Assembly: GCF_000282215.1 (NCBI RefSeq)
Contig: NZ_AKJS01000069.1
Coordinates: 1-64,000, forward strand
Length of the DNA stretch: 64,000 nt
Direction: 5' to 3'
From: Pseudomonas sp. GM21
Lineage (GTDB): Bacteria; Pseudomonadota; Gammaproteobacteria; Pseudomonadales; Pseudomonadaceae
The translations under genes were made by a program, and so were the position numbers. The stretch's first letter is position 1. Each line of letters begins with the position of its first letter. Of this stretch, positions 8,426 to 16,306 are shown piece by piece. Under the pieces are notes generated by a model. The model saw only the letters and a list, made by a program, of their open reading frames with translations, did no database searches and was not told the origin of the DNA.

Positions 8426-9676
8426 ATGTATGAGGTAAAGCAATTTCGCCGTGGGCTTGGTATTGCCGGCGTGTTGGGGTTGATCTGTTCGCCATGGGCG
8501 GCACATGCCGATGTTGTGGATGACAGTCACTTTAAAGTAGATACACGTAACTTCTACCTGCACCGCAACTACACCAATAACAATGCGCCCGTGTCTGAAG
8601 TGCATAGTTGGTCTCAGGGTTTCGATGCGCAATTCACCTCCGGCTACACCAATACGGCCTTGGCCATCGGCCTGGATGTGGATGCACAATACGCCGTGCG
8701 CCTGGATTCGTCGGGCAACGATGGTTCGTTGCCGTACAGCGTAAGCAATCAGCAGACGGCCCCTGACTACAGCCGCGCCGGTGCGACCTTCAAGGCGCGC
8801 TACAACAAGACCGAGTTGAAGGTCGGTGATCTTCGCCCGCAATTACCGGTGGCGTTCGATGACACCAGTCGGCAGTTGGACACCATCTACCAAGGGGCCG
8901 TGGTCGAGTCCAGGGAAGTCGATGGGTTGATGCTGACCGGCGGCCGTTTCTGGTCTGCCGTTACACGGGAATCTTCTAACCACGGGAAACTGTACAAATT
9001 TGGCACCCCCGCCAATCTCGACAGTGACGGCCTGGACTTTGCCGGAGCCACTTACGACATTACCAAGAACTTACAAGCCAGTTACTTCTATGGCGTCTTG
9101 CAGGATATTTATCAGCAGCACTATTTTGGCCTGATGCACATGGCTGATCTGGGCAATGGCTACAAGCTTAAAACCGACTTGCGCTACTTCAATAACAATG
9201 AAGCCGGCAGTGCTTTGGACGGTGAAATTGATAACCGTTCCTACGGCGCCTTGTTCAGCTTGCTCAAGAGTGCACACATGTTTGGCCTCAGTTACCAGCG
9301 CATGCTCGGTGACAGTGTGTTCCCGACGATGAACGGTTATATCCCGCAACCCTACCTGGTGCATTGGGGGTCGGTAGGCTTTATCCGTCCCGATGAAAAG
9401 TCATGGGGTGCGCGCTACAGCTATGACTTTGCCGGGATGGGCGTGCCGGGGCTGAAGTTCTTCACCCGTTACTACAAGGGAACTAACTGGGACCGCGGCG
9501 GCAACTTGAGCGACAACGAGGAAAGCGAACGTTATCTGGGGCTCAACTACGTGGTGCAGAGCGGGGCGCTGCAAGGCCTGGGCCTAGACCTGCGCAACAT
9601 CGATGTGAAACAGAAGTACGGCTACGACTACAACGAGTTCCGTTTCGCCACGACTTACACCTGGAAGTTCTGGTAA
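8426..9676 (+). CDS. OprD-family outer-membrane porin
   Basis: A 416-aa substrate-specific beta-barrel channel that admits small carboxylates or amino acids. The signal peptide runs to about residue 30 (AAHADVVDDSHF). The mature start, the sequence LEVGDLRPQLPV-like KVGDLRPQLPVAF and the terminal TTYTWKFW, ending in an aromatic residue for barrel assembly, are typical of OprD proteins. The ATG at 8426 is chosen because GGAG at 8415-8418 is well spaced; an in-frame ATG at 8411 would give five more residues. It is the first structural gene of a cluster with an MFS transporter and two dehydrogenases, so it probably brings in their substrate. Confidence 0.9.
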   Translation: MYEVKQFRRGLGIAGVLGLICSPWAAHADVVDDSHFKVDTRNFYLHRNYTNNNAPVSEVHSWSQGFDAQFTSGYTNTALAIGLDVDAQYAVRLDSSGNDGSLPYSVSNQQTAPDYSRAGATFKARYNKTELKVGDLRPQLPVAFDDTSRQLDTIYQGAVVESREVDGLMLTGGRFWSAVTRESSNHGKLYKFGTPANLDSDGLDFAGATYDITKNLQASYFYGVLQDIYQQHYFGLMHMADLGNGYKLKTDLRYFNNNEAGSALDGEIDNRSYGALFSLLKSAHMFGLSYQRMLGDSVFPTMNGYIPQPYLVHWGSVGFIRPDEKSWGARYSYDFAGMGVPGLKFFTRYYKGTNWDRGGNLSDNEESERYLGLNYVVQSGALQGLGLDLRNIDVKQKYGYDYNEFRFATTYTWKFW

Positions 9677-9716
9677 GCGCTGTCGCCGAGCGCGACTCGC
9701 TGGTGTTTTACCCCAT

Positions 9717-9724
9717 AACAATAA
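9717..9724 (+). promoter_or_regulatory. Candidate Hfq/Crc site in MFS leader
   Basis: AACAATAA is an exact AANAANAA match directly before the AGAGG of small ORF B. It is in the same position as the motif in the porin leader. Confidence 0.5.
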
Positions 9725-9735
9725 GAGGCCTGACT

Positions 9736-9855
9736 ATGTGTGAACCCATCGTTTTTTACATCTCTCATGCAATCCGCCTCCCTGCGGCAGGTAGCTGCCC
9801 AGCAATTTCCCAGTCGGTGTCTTGCGCACCTTCACCCGGCGCGCTGCGCGCTTGA
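9736..9855 (+). CDS. Small leader ORF B upstream of the MFS gene
   Basis: A 39-aa frame with AAGAGG before its ATG, starting 59 bases after the porin stop and ending 26 bases before the MFS start. It is a gapless relative of small ORF A at 8269 over the first ~26 codons. The shared residues include Pro4, Tyr8-Ile-Ser, Ala12-Ile, Ser20-Cys21 and Ala23. Downstream the two diverge. The same readings apply: a leader peptide or translated regulatory element, or a duplicated untranslated leader. Confidence 0.45.
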   Translation: MCEPIVFYISHAIRLPAAGSCPAISQSVSCAPSPGALRA

Positions 9856-9881
9856 GCGGATTCCAAGAGGAGCAAACACTA

Positions 9882-11237
9882 GTGAATATTCAGGTCGATA
9901 ACGCGGTCCTGCAGAAGAAGAAAACCTACATTTACGAGTGGTACGTGGTCGGTTTGTGCATGATCGCCTACATCTTTTCATTCGTGGATCGGCAGATCCT
10001 GGCGCTGATGATCGAGCCGATCAAAGCCGACCTGCAGATCAGTGACACCCAGTTCAGCTTGTTGCACGGTCTGGCTTTTTCATTGTTCTACGCGTTCATG
10101 GGCATGCCCATCGCCTATCTGGCCGACCGCTTCTCCCGTCCGAAGATCATCGCCGTCGGTGTGGTGTTCTGGAGCCTGGCGACTGCCGCCTGCGGCCTGA
10201 GCAAAAACTTCCTGCACATGTTCCTCGCCCGCATCGGCGTTGGCGTCGGCGAAGCGGCCCTGTCGCCTTCGGCCTACTCGATGTTCAGCGATATGTTCCC
10301 CAAGGAAAAACTCGGCCGCGCAGTGGGTATCTACTCGATCGGCTCGTTCGTCGGTGGTGGTCTGGCCTTTCTGGTCGGTGGTTATGTAATCGCCATGCTC
10401 AAGGACATGAACACCATCGAGGTCGCTTTTCTTGGTGCGATGAAGGCCTGGCAACTGGCGTTTTTCATTGTCGGCTTGCCCGGCATCCTGGTAGGTCTGT
10501 TGATCTGGCTCACTGTGCGCAACCCGGCGCGCAAAGGCCTGCAGGTCGATGCACAGGGTCGGGCCAAGAAGGTTGCGATGAGCGATGGCTTTCGCTTCCT
10601 CGGCCGCCACCGTGCCACCTTTACCTGCCATTACTTGGGCTTTTCGTTTTACGCCATGGTCCTTTTCTGCATGATGAGCTGGAGCCCGGCGCTGTATATC
10701 CGCAAGTTCGGCCTGTCGCCAATGGAGGCAGGCTACATGCTCGGCACCGTGCTGTTGCTGGCCAACACCGCCGGGGTGCTGTTCGGTGGATGGCTGACTG
10801 ACTATCTGGCCAAGAAAGGTCATCAGGACGCGGCGATGCGCACTGGCGTGATCGGTGCCCTCGGCATGGCGGTGCCGGCCGTGCTGTTCCCTCAAGCCGA
10901 TCAACTGTGGCTGTCGGTGACTCTGTTGGTGCCGGCGATGTTCTTCGCCTCGTTCCCGATGCCAGCGTCCACGGCGGCGATGCAGATCCTCGCGCCGAAT
11001 CAGGTGCGTGCGCAGGTCTCGGCGGTGTTTCTGCTGATAAGCAATCTGTTGGGGTTGGGCCTGGGTACCACGCTGGTGGCGCTCTTGACCGACCGTTACT
11101 TCGGTTCGCCAGCGGCGGTGGGCTCGTCGATGTCGCTGGTGATCTGCGGCGCGTCGGCATTGACGGTGCTGTTGCTATGGCGTGGTTGCCGTCACTTCCG
11201 CGAAAGCTATGCCCGGGAGCACCCGATCCAGGCGTGA
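9882..11237 (+). CDS. MFS transporter, spinster-like
   Basis: A 451-aa inner-membrane symporter with 12 hydrophobic segments. The N-terminal SFVDRQILALMIEPIKADLQISDTQF stretch and GVGVGEAALSPSAYSMF are typical of spinster-type (MFS_1) carriers in pseudomonad catabolic clusters. GTG at 9882 is preferred: AAGAGGAG at 9865-9872 sits nine bases upstream, and the longer frame from 9822 overlaps small ORF B. The protein probably takes the porin's substrate across the inner membrane. The following AraC gene is 84 bases downstream with a strong hairpin between. The substrate is not evident. Confidence 0.88.
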   Translation: MNIQVDNAVLQKKKTYIYEWYVVGLCMIAYIFSFVDRQILALMIEPIKADLQISDTQFSLLHGLAFSLFYAFMGMPIAYLADRFSRPKIIAVGVVFWSLATAACGLSKNFLHMFLARIGVGVGEAALSPSAYSMFSDMFPKEKLGRAVGIYSIGSFVGGGLAFLVGGYVIAMLKDMNTIEVAFLGAMKAWQLAFFIVGLPGILVGLLIWLTVRNPARKGLQVDAQGRAKKVAMSDGFRFLGRHRATFTCHYLGFSFYAMVLFCMMSWSPALYIRKFGLSPMEAGYMLGTVLLLANTAGVLFGGWLTDYLAKKGHQDAAMRTGVIGALGMAVPAVLFPQADQLWLSVTLLVPAMFFASFPMPASTAAMQILAPNQVRAQVSAVFLLISNLLGLGLGTTLVALLTDRYFGSPAAVGSSMSLVICGASALTVLLLWRGCRHFRESYAREHPIQA

Positions 11238-11262
11238 CATAAAAAGGCCATGTTCGGTACCC

Positions 11263-11294
11263 CGGCCTCGCTGCGTTTCCACGCAGCGGGGCCG
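11263..11294 (+). other. Strong intercistronic hairpin between MFS and AraC genes
   Basis: Fourteen base pairs (one G-T wobble) form between CGGCCTCGCTGCGT and ACGCAGCGGGGCCG around a TTCC loop. No T tract follows, so it is not a classical terminator. It may act as a 3' stability element for the transporter message, or lower expression of the regulator. Confidence 0.6.
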
Positions 11295-11321
11295 ATCCGC
11301 TTCAGGTCAGGAGAATCGCTG

Positions 11322-12296
11322 ATGTTGAATGACGTACACCTGCTGGAACGGCACAGCCTGCTCAGATCGGCCGATTACCGTGAGATCAGGGACAAGGTCA
11401 GCCATTACCTGTGCCCGCACAGCTTCAACGTCTTGCGAGATGAGCCGATTTACACTCGGCTCAATGGCGTATTCTTCGGCGATTCGGCGCTGCTCGACTT
11501 GCGCTATGGCGCGCCGGTGGAGATCACCATCGGTGACATTGCCGATCAATATCTGTTTCGCATTACCTTGCAGGGGCATTGCGAAGTGGCCCACGGGCGG
11601 CGCAGCGCGGTGATGCAGTCGGGTTACCTGAGCGTTTCCTCGCCGTTCGCGCAAAGCCGCATCGTCACCGATGGCCAATGCCGCAACGTGATCCTGCGCG
11701 TCGACCGTGATGCCCTGGAGACGCAACTGCAGCGCCTGCTCGGCCGCAGCCTGCGGCAGTCGGTGATCTTCGATGTCAGCGTCGACCATTTGGGCGCCGG
11801 CGTGGTCAGTCTCTTTCACACCCTGGACTACATCTGCCGGCTTTACGGCAGCGGCGTGGACGGTTCGCGCATCGCCAGCGGCCTGTCCGAATACCTGATG
11901 CAACTGTTGCTCACACAGTTGCCGCATAACTACTCCGCGGATCTTTTGTTCGATTCGCGCGCGCCGCTGCCGCACCACGTGAAGAAGGCCCGCGACTATA
12001 TCGAGGCGCACCTCGACGAACCGATCAGCCTGGCAACCCTGAGCGAGCTATGTGGTGTCTCGGTCCGCACCTTGCAGAACGGCTTCAAGCAGTTTCTCCA
12101 GCAAGCACCGGTCGAGTACATCCGTGACCGTCGTCTGGCGCTGATCCATGAGTCGCTGAAGCAGGGCAGGGCCGGTGAGACCGTCACCGATATCCTGTTG
12201 CGTCACGGCATCAACAGCTTCGGGCATTTTTCCAGCGCTTATCGGCAACGCTATGGCTGCCTGCCGTCGGACACCCTGCGGCGACAGAAGCATTGA
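11322..12296 (+). CDS. AraC/XylS-family regulator
   Basis: A 324-aa activator with an AraC-binding-like N-terminal domain and two C-terminal helix-turn-helix motifs: ISLATLSELCGVSVRTLQNGF, then a second unit ending in SFGHFSSAYRQRYG with the typical terminal PSDTLRR. It belongs to the group of BenR/XylS-like regulators of carboxylate catabolism. ATG 11322 has CAGGAG at 11308-11313. Position inside the porin-MFS-dehydrogenase cluster makes it the likely substrate-responsive activator of these genes. I found no obvious copy of the XylS-type box upstream of the porin. Confidence 0.88.
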   Translation: MLNDVHLLERHSLLRSADYREIRDKVSHYLCPHSFNVLRDEPIYTRLNGVFFGDSALLDLRYGAPVEITIGDIADQYLFRITLQGHCEVAHGRRSAVMQSGYLSVSSPFAQSRIVTDGQCRNVILRVDRDALETQLQRLLGRSLRQSVIFDVSVDHLGAGVVSLFHTLDYICRLYGSGVDGSRIASGLSEYLMQLLLTQLPHNYSADLLFDSRAPLPHHVKKARDYIEAHLDEPISLATLSELCGVSVRTLQNGFKQFLQQAPVEYIRDRRLALIHESLKQGRAGETVTDILLRHGINSFGHFSSAYRQRYGCLPSDTLRRQKH

Positions 12297-12373
12297 GTCA
12301 TCTGCGTAATCCGTCAGTCGGCTGCGCAATCGGAGGAGTTCGTGACAGTGCGGCTCGATAGGATCGAGTCTCT

Positions 12374-12381
12374 AACAAAAA
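12374..12381 (+). promoter_or_regulatory. Candidate Hfq/Crc site before the ODH-like gene
   Basis: AACAAAAA overlaps the AAGGAG ribosome-binding site of the gene starting at 12393 and matches AANAANAA. It suggests translation is reduced when preferred carbon sources are present. Confidence 0.45.
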
Positions 12382-12392
12382 GGAGTATCTGC

Positions 12393-13499
12393 ATGAATAT
12401 TACTGTGCTGGGTGGTGGTCACGGCTGTTACGCCGCTGCTGTCGAAATGGCTGAAAAGGGGCACCAGACCCGCCTGTGGCGTCGGGACTCCGCCGCACTG
12501 AAGGAACTGCTGGCCATCGGCAGCCTGACCATCAAGGACTACAAAGGCACTCGCCAGTTATCCGTCGGCCAGCAGGGCGACAAGCTGTCGTTCACCGACG
12601 ACCTGGCCGAAGCCCTGGCCGACGCACAATTGGTGATCATCCCGCTGCCATCGACCACCCACGAAGACCTGGCCAAGCACGTCGCACCGCACCTGCACGA
12701 CGGTCAAGTCGTATTCCTGCCACCGGGCACCTTCGGCAGCTACGTGTTCGCCAAGGCCATGGCCGATGCGGGCAACCACAGCAAGGTCGCCTTCGCGGAA
12801 ACCGGCACGCTGCCGTACCTGGTGCGCAAGCATGGCGCCAGCGACCTGGTGATCAGTTGCTACGCCACCCGCCTGCCGACCGGCGTGTTCCCGAGCAACC
12901 TGTCCGAGCACGCCTTCGCTGTGCTGCGCGAGGCCTACCCGAGCGTCGAGCCGATTGAAGACGCCCTGAGTGGTGCGTTGATGAACGCAGGTCCCATCAT
13001 CCACCCGCCGCTGATCATGATGAACGCGGGCCCCCTGGAACATTTCGAGGCCTGGGACATACATAACGAAGGCACCCAACCGTCGATTCGTCGCGTGACC
13101 AACCAGCTCGATGCCGAGCGCATTGCCGTGCGCGAAGCACTGACCTACGGCGCGCCGCATTTCCCGCTGGCCGACCACTACAACACCACCGACGGCGATG
13201 AGTGGATGTACGGTCGCGGCGCCCATGGCAAGTTGACCGACAGCGGCGACTGGCGCGAAGACATTGACCTGCAGAAGCATCGGTACATGCTGGAAGACAC
13301 CCGCCTGGGCCTGTCCTTCCTGGTGTCCGTCGGCCGCTGGGCCGGTGTGCCGACCCCGGTGGCGCAAGGCCTGCTGAGCATTGCCTCGGTTGTCGCTGCA
13401 CGTGATCTTTACGCTGAGGGTCGCACCCTGGAAAACCTCGGTCTGGCCAACCTGAGCCGGGCGCAGATGACCGAGCTACTGACCAAGGGCTACAACTGA
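12393..13499 (+). CDS. NAD(P)-dependent octopine/nopaline dehydrogenase-family protein
   Basis: A 368-aa cytosolic oxidoreductase. The N-terminal Rossmann fold shows ITVLGGGHGCYAAAVEMAEKG (GxGxxx nucleotide loop at residues 7-12). The C-terminal helical domain has the opine-dehydrogenase pattern, with NAGPIIHPPLIMMNAG and a histidine-rich centre. Such enzymes interconvert N-(1-carboxyalkyl) amino acids (opines) with an amino acid and a 2-oxo acid, but relatives act on other hydroxy- or imino-acids. ATG 12393 follows AAGGAG. The stop overlaps the next start (TGATG), so the two dehydrogenases are translationally coupled. Use of an opine-like compound is inferred, not shown. Confidence 0.8.
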   Translation: MNITVLGGGHGCYAAAVEMAEKGHQTRLWRRDSAALKELLAIGSLTIKDYKGTRQLSVGQQGDKLSFTDDLAEALADAQLVIIPLPSTTHEDLAKHVAPHLHDGQVVFLPPGTFGSYVFAKAMADAGNHSKVAFAETGTLPYLVRKHGASDLVISCYATRLPTGVFPSNLSEHAFAVLREAYPSVEPIEDALSGALMNAGPIIHPPLIMMNAGPLEHFEAWDIHNEGTQPSIRRVTNQLDAERIAVREALTYGAPHFPLADHYNTTDGDEWMYGRGAHGKLTDSGDWREDIDLQKHRYMLEDTRLGLSFLVSVGRWAGVPTPVAQGLLSIASVVAARDLYAEGRTLENLGLANLSRAQMTELLTKGYN

Positions 13500-14497
13500 T
13501 GAACGCCGCGCTGCCTCAAGTCAGCGTCGTCGGTGCCGGCCGGATGGGCGAGGGCATTGCCTTGGCGTTCATCCATGCGGGCCTGCCGGTCACTCTCATC
13601 GACATCAAGGATCGCGCCGAAGATGAGCGGCAGATCTACTTCGAGCGTGTGCGAACCAACATCCGCAGTGAACTACAGATGCTGGTACGCCTCGGCATGC
13701 TCCAGCCGGAACAGGCGGACATCGCGATTTCCCGGTTGACGCTGCAATCCAGGTCCCGGGCCGCAGCGGCATTGCGCCTGTGCGACCTGGTGTTCGAAGC
13801 CGTGCCGGAAGTCATCGAGGTCAAGCAGGAGACCTTCGCCTGGGTCAGCGAGCATGTCCCGGCGTCGGCCATCATCGCGTCGACCACGTCGACCTTTCTG
13901 GTTACCGAGTTGAGCGAAATGGTCAGTGAGCCGCAGCGCTTCGTGAACGCGCACTGGCTCAATCCGGCGTACCTGATGCCGCTGGTGGAAGTCAGCCGCA
14001 GCGCAGCAACCTGCCCACAGGTGGTCGAACGGCTGCTGCAACTGCTCAAGCAGATCGGCAAAGTGCCGGTGGTGTGCAATCCGGTGGCTGGCTATATCGT
14101 GCCGCGCATCCAGGCACTGGCAATGAACGAAGCCGCGCGGATGGTGGAAGAGGGCGTGGCCAGCGCAGAAGATATCGACACCGCAGTACGCGTCGGCTTT
14201 GGTTTGCGCTTCTCGGTGCTGGGCCTGCTTGAGTTTATCGATTGGGGGGGAGGCGACATTCTCTACTATGCCTCGCGTTACCTGAGTGGGGCGCTGGCAC
14301 CACGATTCGAGTCGCCACAGGTGATTACCGACAATATGCAAAACGGCCGCAATGGCTTGCGCGATGGCCAGGGTTTCTACGATTACCGTGATCTGGACGT
14401 GGACGCCTACAAGCAGCAGCGTATCGGCGCCTTTGTCCGCAAGCTTGAGGTGTCGGGGTTGACGCCAGTGTTCGATGGCGCCTTGAGTCGGGCCTGA
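13499..14497 (+). CDS. 3-hydroxyacyl-CoA dehydrogenase-family oxidoreductase
   Basis: A 332-aa NAD-dependent enzyme. The Rossmann motif VSVVGAGRMGEGIA is at 8-21, the catalytic-type region is NAHWLNPAYLMPLVEVS (His about 151, NP about 154-155) and the C-terminal dimerisation domain holds NPVAGYIVPRIQALAMNEAARMVEEGVAS. The single-domain size fits 3-hydroxybutyryl-CoA, L-gulonate or L-carnitine dehydrogenases. The substrate cannot be fixed from sequence. It overlaps the ODH-like gene and probably oxidises a product of the same pathway. Confidence 0.82.
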   Translation: MNAALPQVSVVGAGRMGEGIALAFIHAGLPVTLIDIKDRAEDERQIYFERVRTNIRSELQMLVRLGMLQPEQADIAISRLTLQSRSRAAAALRLCDLVFEAVPEVIEVKQETFAWVSEHVPASAIIASTTSTFLVTELSEMVSEPQRFVNAHWLNPAYLMPLVEVSRSAATCPQVVERLLQLLKQIGKVPVVCNPVAGYIVPRIQALAMNEAARMVEEGVASAEDIDTAVRVGFGLRFSVLGLLEFIDWGGGDILYYASRYLSGALAPRFESPQVITDNMQNGRNGLRDGQGFYDYRDLDVDAYKQQRIGAFVRKLEVSGLTPVFDGALSRA

Positions 14498-14538
14498 GCA
14501 TCAGGGCCCGAATGCTCATCAGATAAAACACAACACCT

Positions 14539-14560
14539 TGTGGGAGCGAGCCGGCTCCGG
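14539..14560. repeat. Half REP element
   Basis: TTGTGGGAGCGAGCCGGCTCC is the core of the common pseudomonad REP sequence. It lies between convergent genes, where such repeats usually sit. Confidence 0.6.
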
Positions 14561-14589
14561 GCGGCGTTCCGACGATGGCGGCAGCCCAT

Positions 14590-15216
14590 TCAACATGGAT
14601 GTTGGCTGACACACTGCTGTTGTCGCTCCGCCGCCCGTACCCACTGCCTGACCTCAACCTGTATGGCATAAGCCGGCGCCTCCACAACATTGAAATCCTG
14701 GGTGTAGCGCAGGGCAAATCCTTCTGCCCCCCATTCCTGAAACTGCTGCACATGCTTTAGCTCGTGCGCCCAGAGTGCGATGTTTTCTTCGGCGGTTTCA
14801 GCGTCCCGGAAAAGGATGATATCGATCAGCGTCAAGGCCCCGATATCGGGGTTTTGCAGCATGGCCGTGGCTGCGCTGAAATGGCCGTTATCGCTGACTT
14901 TGTAGCGCACGGCATCGAGAACGCCGGGATCGTACCAACGCAGCAGTTGCTCCCGGATGTGCGGTGGAATGGGTTGGAGGCCGGCCATGGCGGCTTCATC
15001 GCGAGCTTGGGTCAGCCACAGCGCCAAGGCGGGTGCCGCGTACTGGTAGAGGCCATCAGGCAGGGGGGCGAGCAGCTGTCCCATGTCTGGCAAGCAGAAG
15101 CAGTCGTCCAGACACACCTGTTGCTCACCCGTCGGGCAGACGTTGGTCTGGGCTGACACTTCCAGCGTCAGGCAAAGAACCAACAGCGTCACCAGGCGCA
15201 GGGTGATGGGCGGCAT
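14590..15216 (-). CDS. Secreted putative zinc metallopeptidase-like protein (DUF4157-type)
   Basis: A 208-aa protein with a signal peptide (LRLVTLLVLCLTLEVSAQ, cleavage near residue 22). It has a short cysteine-rich segment (cysteines at 27, 35, 39 and 41), a central domain and HELKH at 151-155, an exact HEXXH zinc-peptidase motif followed by VQQFQEWG. The HELKHVQQ context matches the DUF4157 family. ATG 15216 is chosen over longer frames because of GGAG six bases upstream and the signal sequence. Two C-terminal cysteines (202, 208) may pair with N-terminal ones. Peptidase activity is inferred; target unknown. Confidence 0.7.
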   Translation of the reverse strand: MPPITLRLVTLLVLCLTLEVSAQTNVCPTGEQQVCLDDCFCLPDMGQLLAPLPDGLYQYAAPALALWLTQARDEAAMAGLQPIPPHIREQLLRWYDPGVLDAVRYKVSDNGHFSAATAMLQNPDIGALTLIDIILFRDAETAEENIALWAHELKHVQQFQEWGAEGFALRYTQDFNVVEAPAYAIQVEVRQWVRAAERQQQCVSQHPC

Positions 15217-15554
15217 TGGGCGCTCCAGAGACGGACGCAGGGCGAACAGTGGATCACAACCGGCATAGTGAGTGTGGCCTGGAGGTGGGTGGCAGCAATC
15301 AATCGATAATCGCACGCTTTTTGTTGCGTCGTGTGTGCTGGCAGTACCCAATGTCTTGGTAGGGAAAAATAGAGTTTTCCCTTTGTATTCATTCGGTTAT
15401 GAATTTTTATCTCGCTTTTATGAGTGGCTGGACGCTACAAAGTCAGCGCAAGGCTGACGACAGTCTATTGACCGGGTTAACTGGTTCGTACATTTTGATT
15501 GGCGATTGCTTTGCCCTGCTAAGGCCTCAATAAAAAAAATTAGAGGAAACTCCC
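15217..15554. other. AT-rich gap upstream of the TRAP operon
   Basis: Nothing recognisable as a gene is seen here. Composition becomes AT-rich from about 15300. It likely contains promoters for the divergent metallopeptidase-like gene and the TRAP operon. Confidence 0.4.
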
Positions 15555-15662
15555 ATGCTGAACAGTCTACCGACTCTCAATGCTGCCTCCCCACCTCTGC
15601 TCTGCACCTCGAATGGTTTCGCATCGTCTCAAATAAACTTTTTAGTTGCCGCTTCAAGTTAG
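15555..15662 (+). CDS. Possible small ORF upstream of the TRAP operon
   Basis: A 35-aa frame with a strong AGAGGAAA seven bases before its ATG, preceded by an A-rich run (CAATAAAAAAAATTAGAGG). It ends 101 bases before the first TRAP gene. The arrangement (A-rich motif, strong ribosome-binding site, short ORF, transport gene) resembles the leaders at 8269 and 9736, but the peptide is not clearly related. It could be a leader peptide or chance. Confidence 0.3.
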   Translation: MLNSLPTLNAASPPLLCTSNGFASSQINFLVAASS

Positions 15663-15763
15663 AGCGTCCTCAGGTAATTCTACGACCCGATATTGGCCTG
15701 CCTTTCGTGGGTGCTATCGCGTCGCGAGGCCTGCTGCAATAAAAAGTCTGAGAGATTCAAATA

Positions 15764-16306
15764 ATGAAAAGAATAGCGGATCTGTATTTCAAGCTGTTGA
15801 AACTGTTAATTGTGCTTTGCATGTTAGCGATGGTTGTGCTGGTTTTCGGAAACGTCGTTCTACGCTATGCCTTTAATTCCGGTATCAGTGTGTCTGAGGA
15901 GCTGTCGCGCTGGTTCTTCGTATGGATGATTTTTCTTGGTTCCATTGTGGCACTCAAGGATCGCGCCCACCTTGGCATGGACAGCCTGGTCAAGCGGCTT
16001 CCTCCCCTGGGTCAACGTGCCTGTCTGGTGGCGGGACACATGCTATCGCTGTTTATCTGTTGGCTGATCTTCAGCGGAAGTTGGCAGCAGGCAGTGATCA
16101 ACCTGGATGTGGTCGCTCCAGCATCAGGCCTGTCCATGGCTTTGTTCTATGGTGCAGGTCTGGTATTCGGTGCCAGCGCCGCTGTCATCATCGTTTACGA
16201 ACTCTATCTGGTGCTCTTCGACAAACGCGGTGAAGACGTCAACGATGTTGGCGAGGCAATCAAGCAGACTGCGCAACATGGCAATCCCGGGAGCACCCGC
16301 CCATGA
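15764..16306 (+). CDS. TRAP transporter small permease (DctQ-type)
   Basis: A 180-aa inner-membrane protein with four hydrophobic segments, the small subunit of a tripartite ATP-independent periplasmic transporter. The stretch FGNVVLRYAFNSGISVSEELSRW and the loop after it (KDRAHLGMD) are typical of DctQ proteins. Its stop overlaps the DctM start by 4 bases, so the two are coupled. It works with the large permease and the binding protein downstream in sodium-driven uptake of a carboxylate. Confidence 0.9.
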   Translation: MKRIADLYFKLLKLLIVLCMLAMVVLVFGNVVLRYAFNSGISVSEELSRWFFVWMIFLGSIVALKDRAHLGMDSLVKRLPPLGQRACLVAGHMLSLFICWLIFSGSWQQAVINLDVVAPASGLSMALFYGAGLVFGASAAVIIVYELYLVLFDKRGEDVNDVGEAIKQTAQHGNPGSTRP

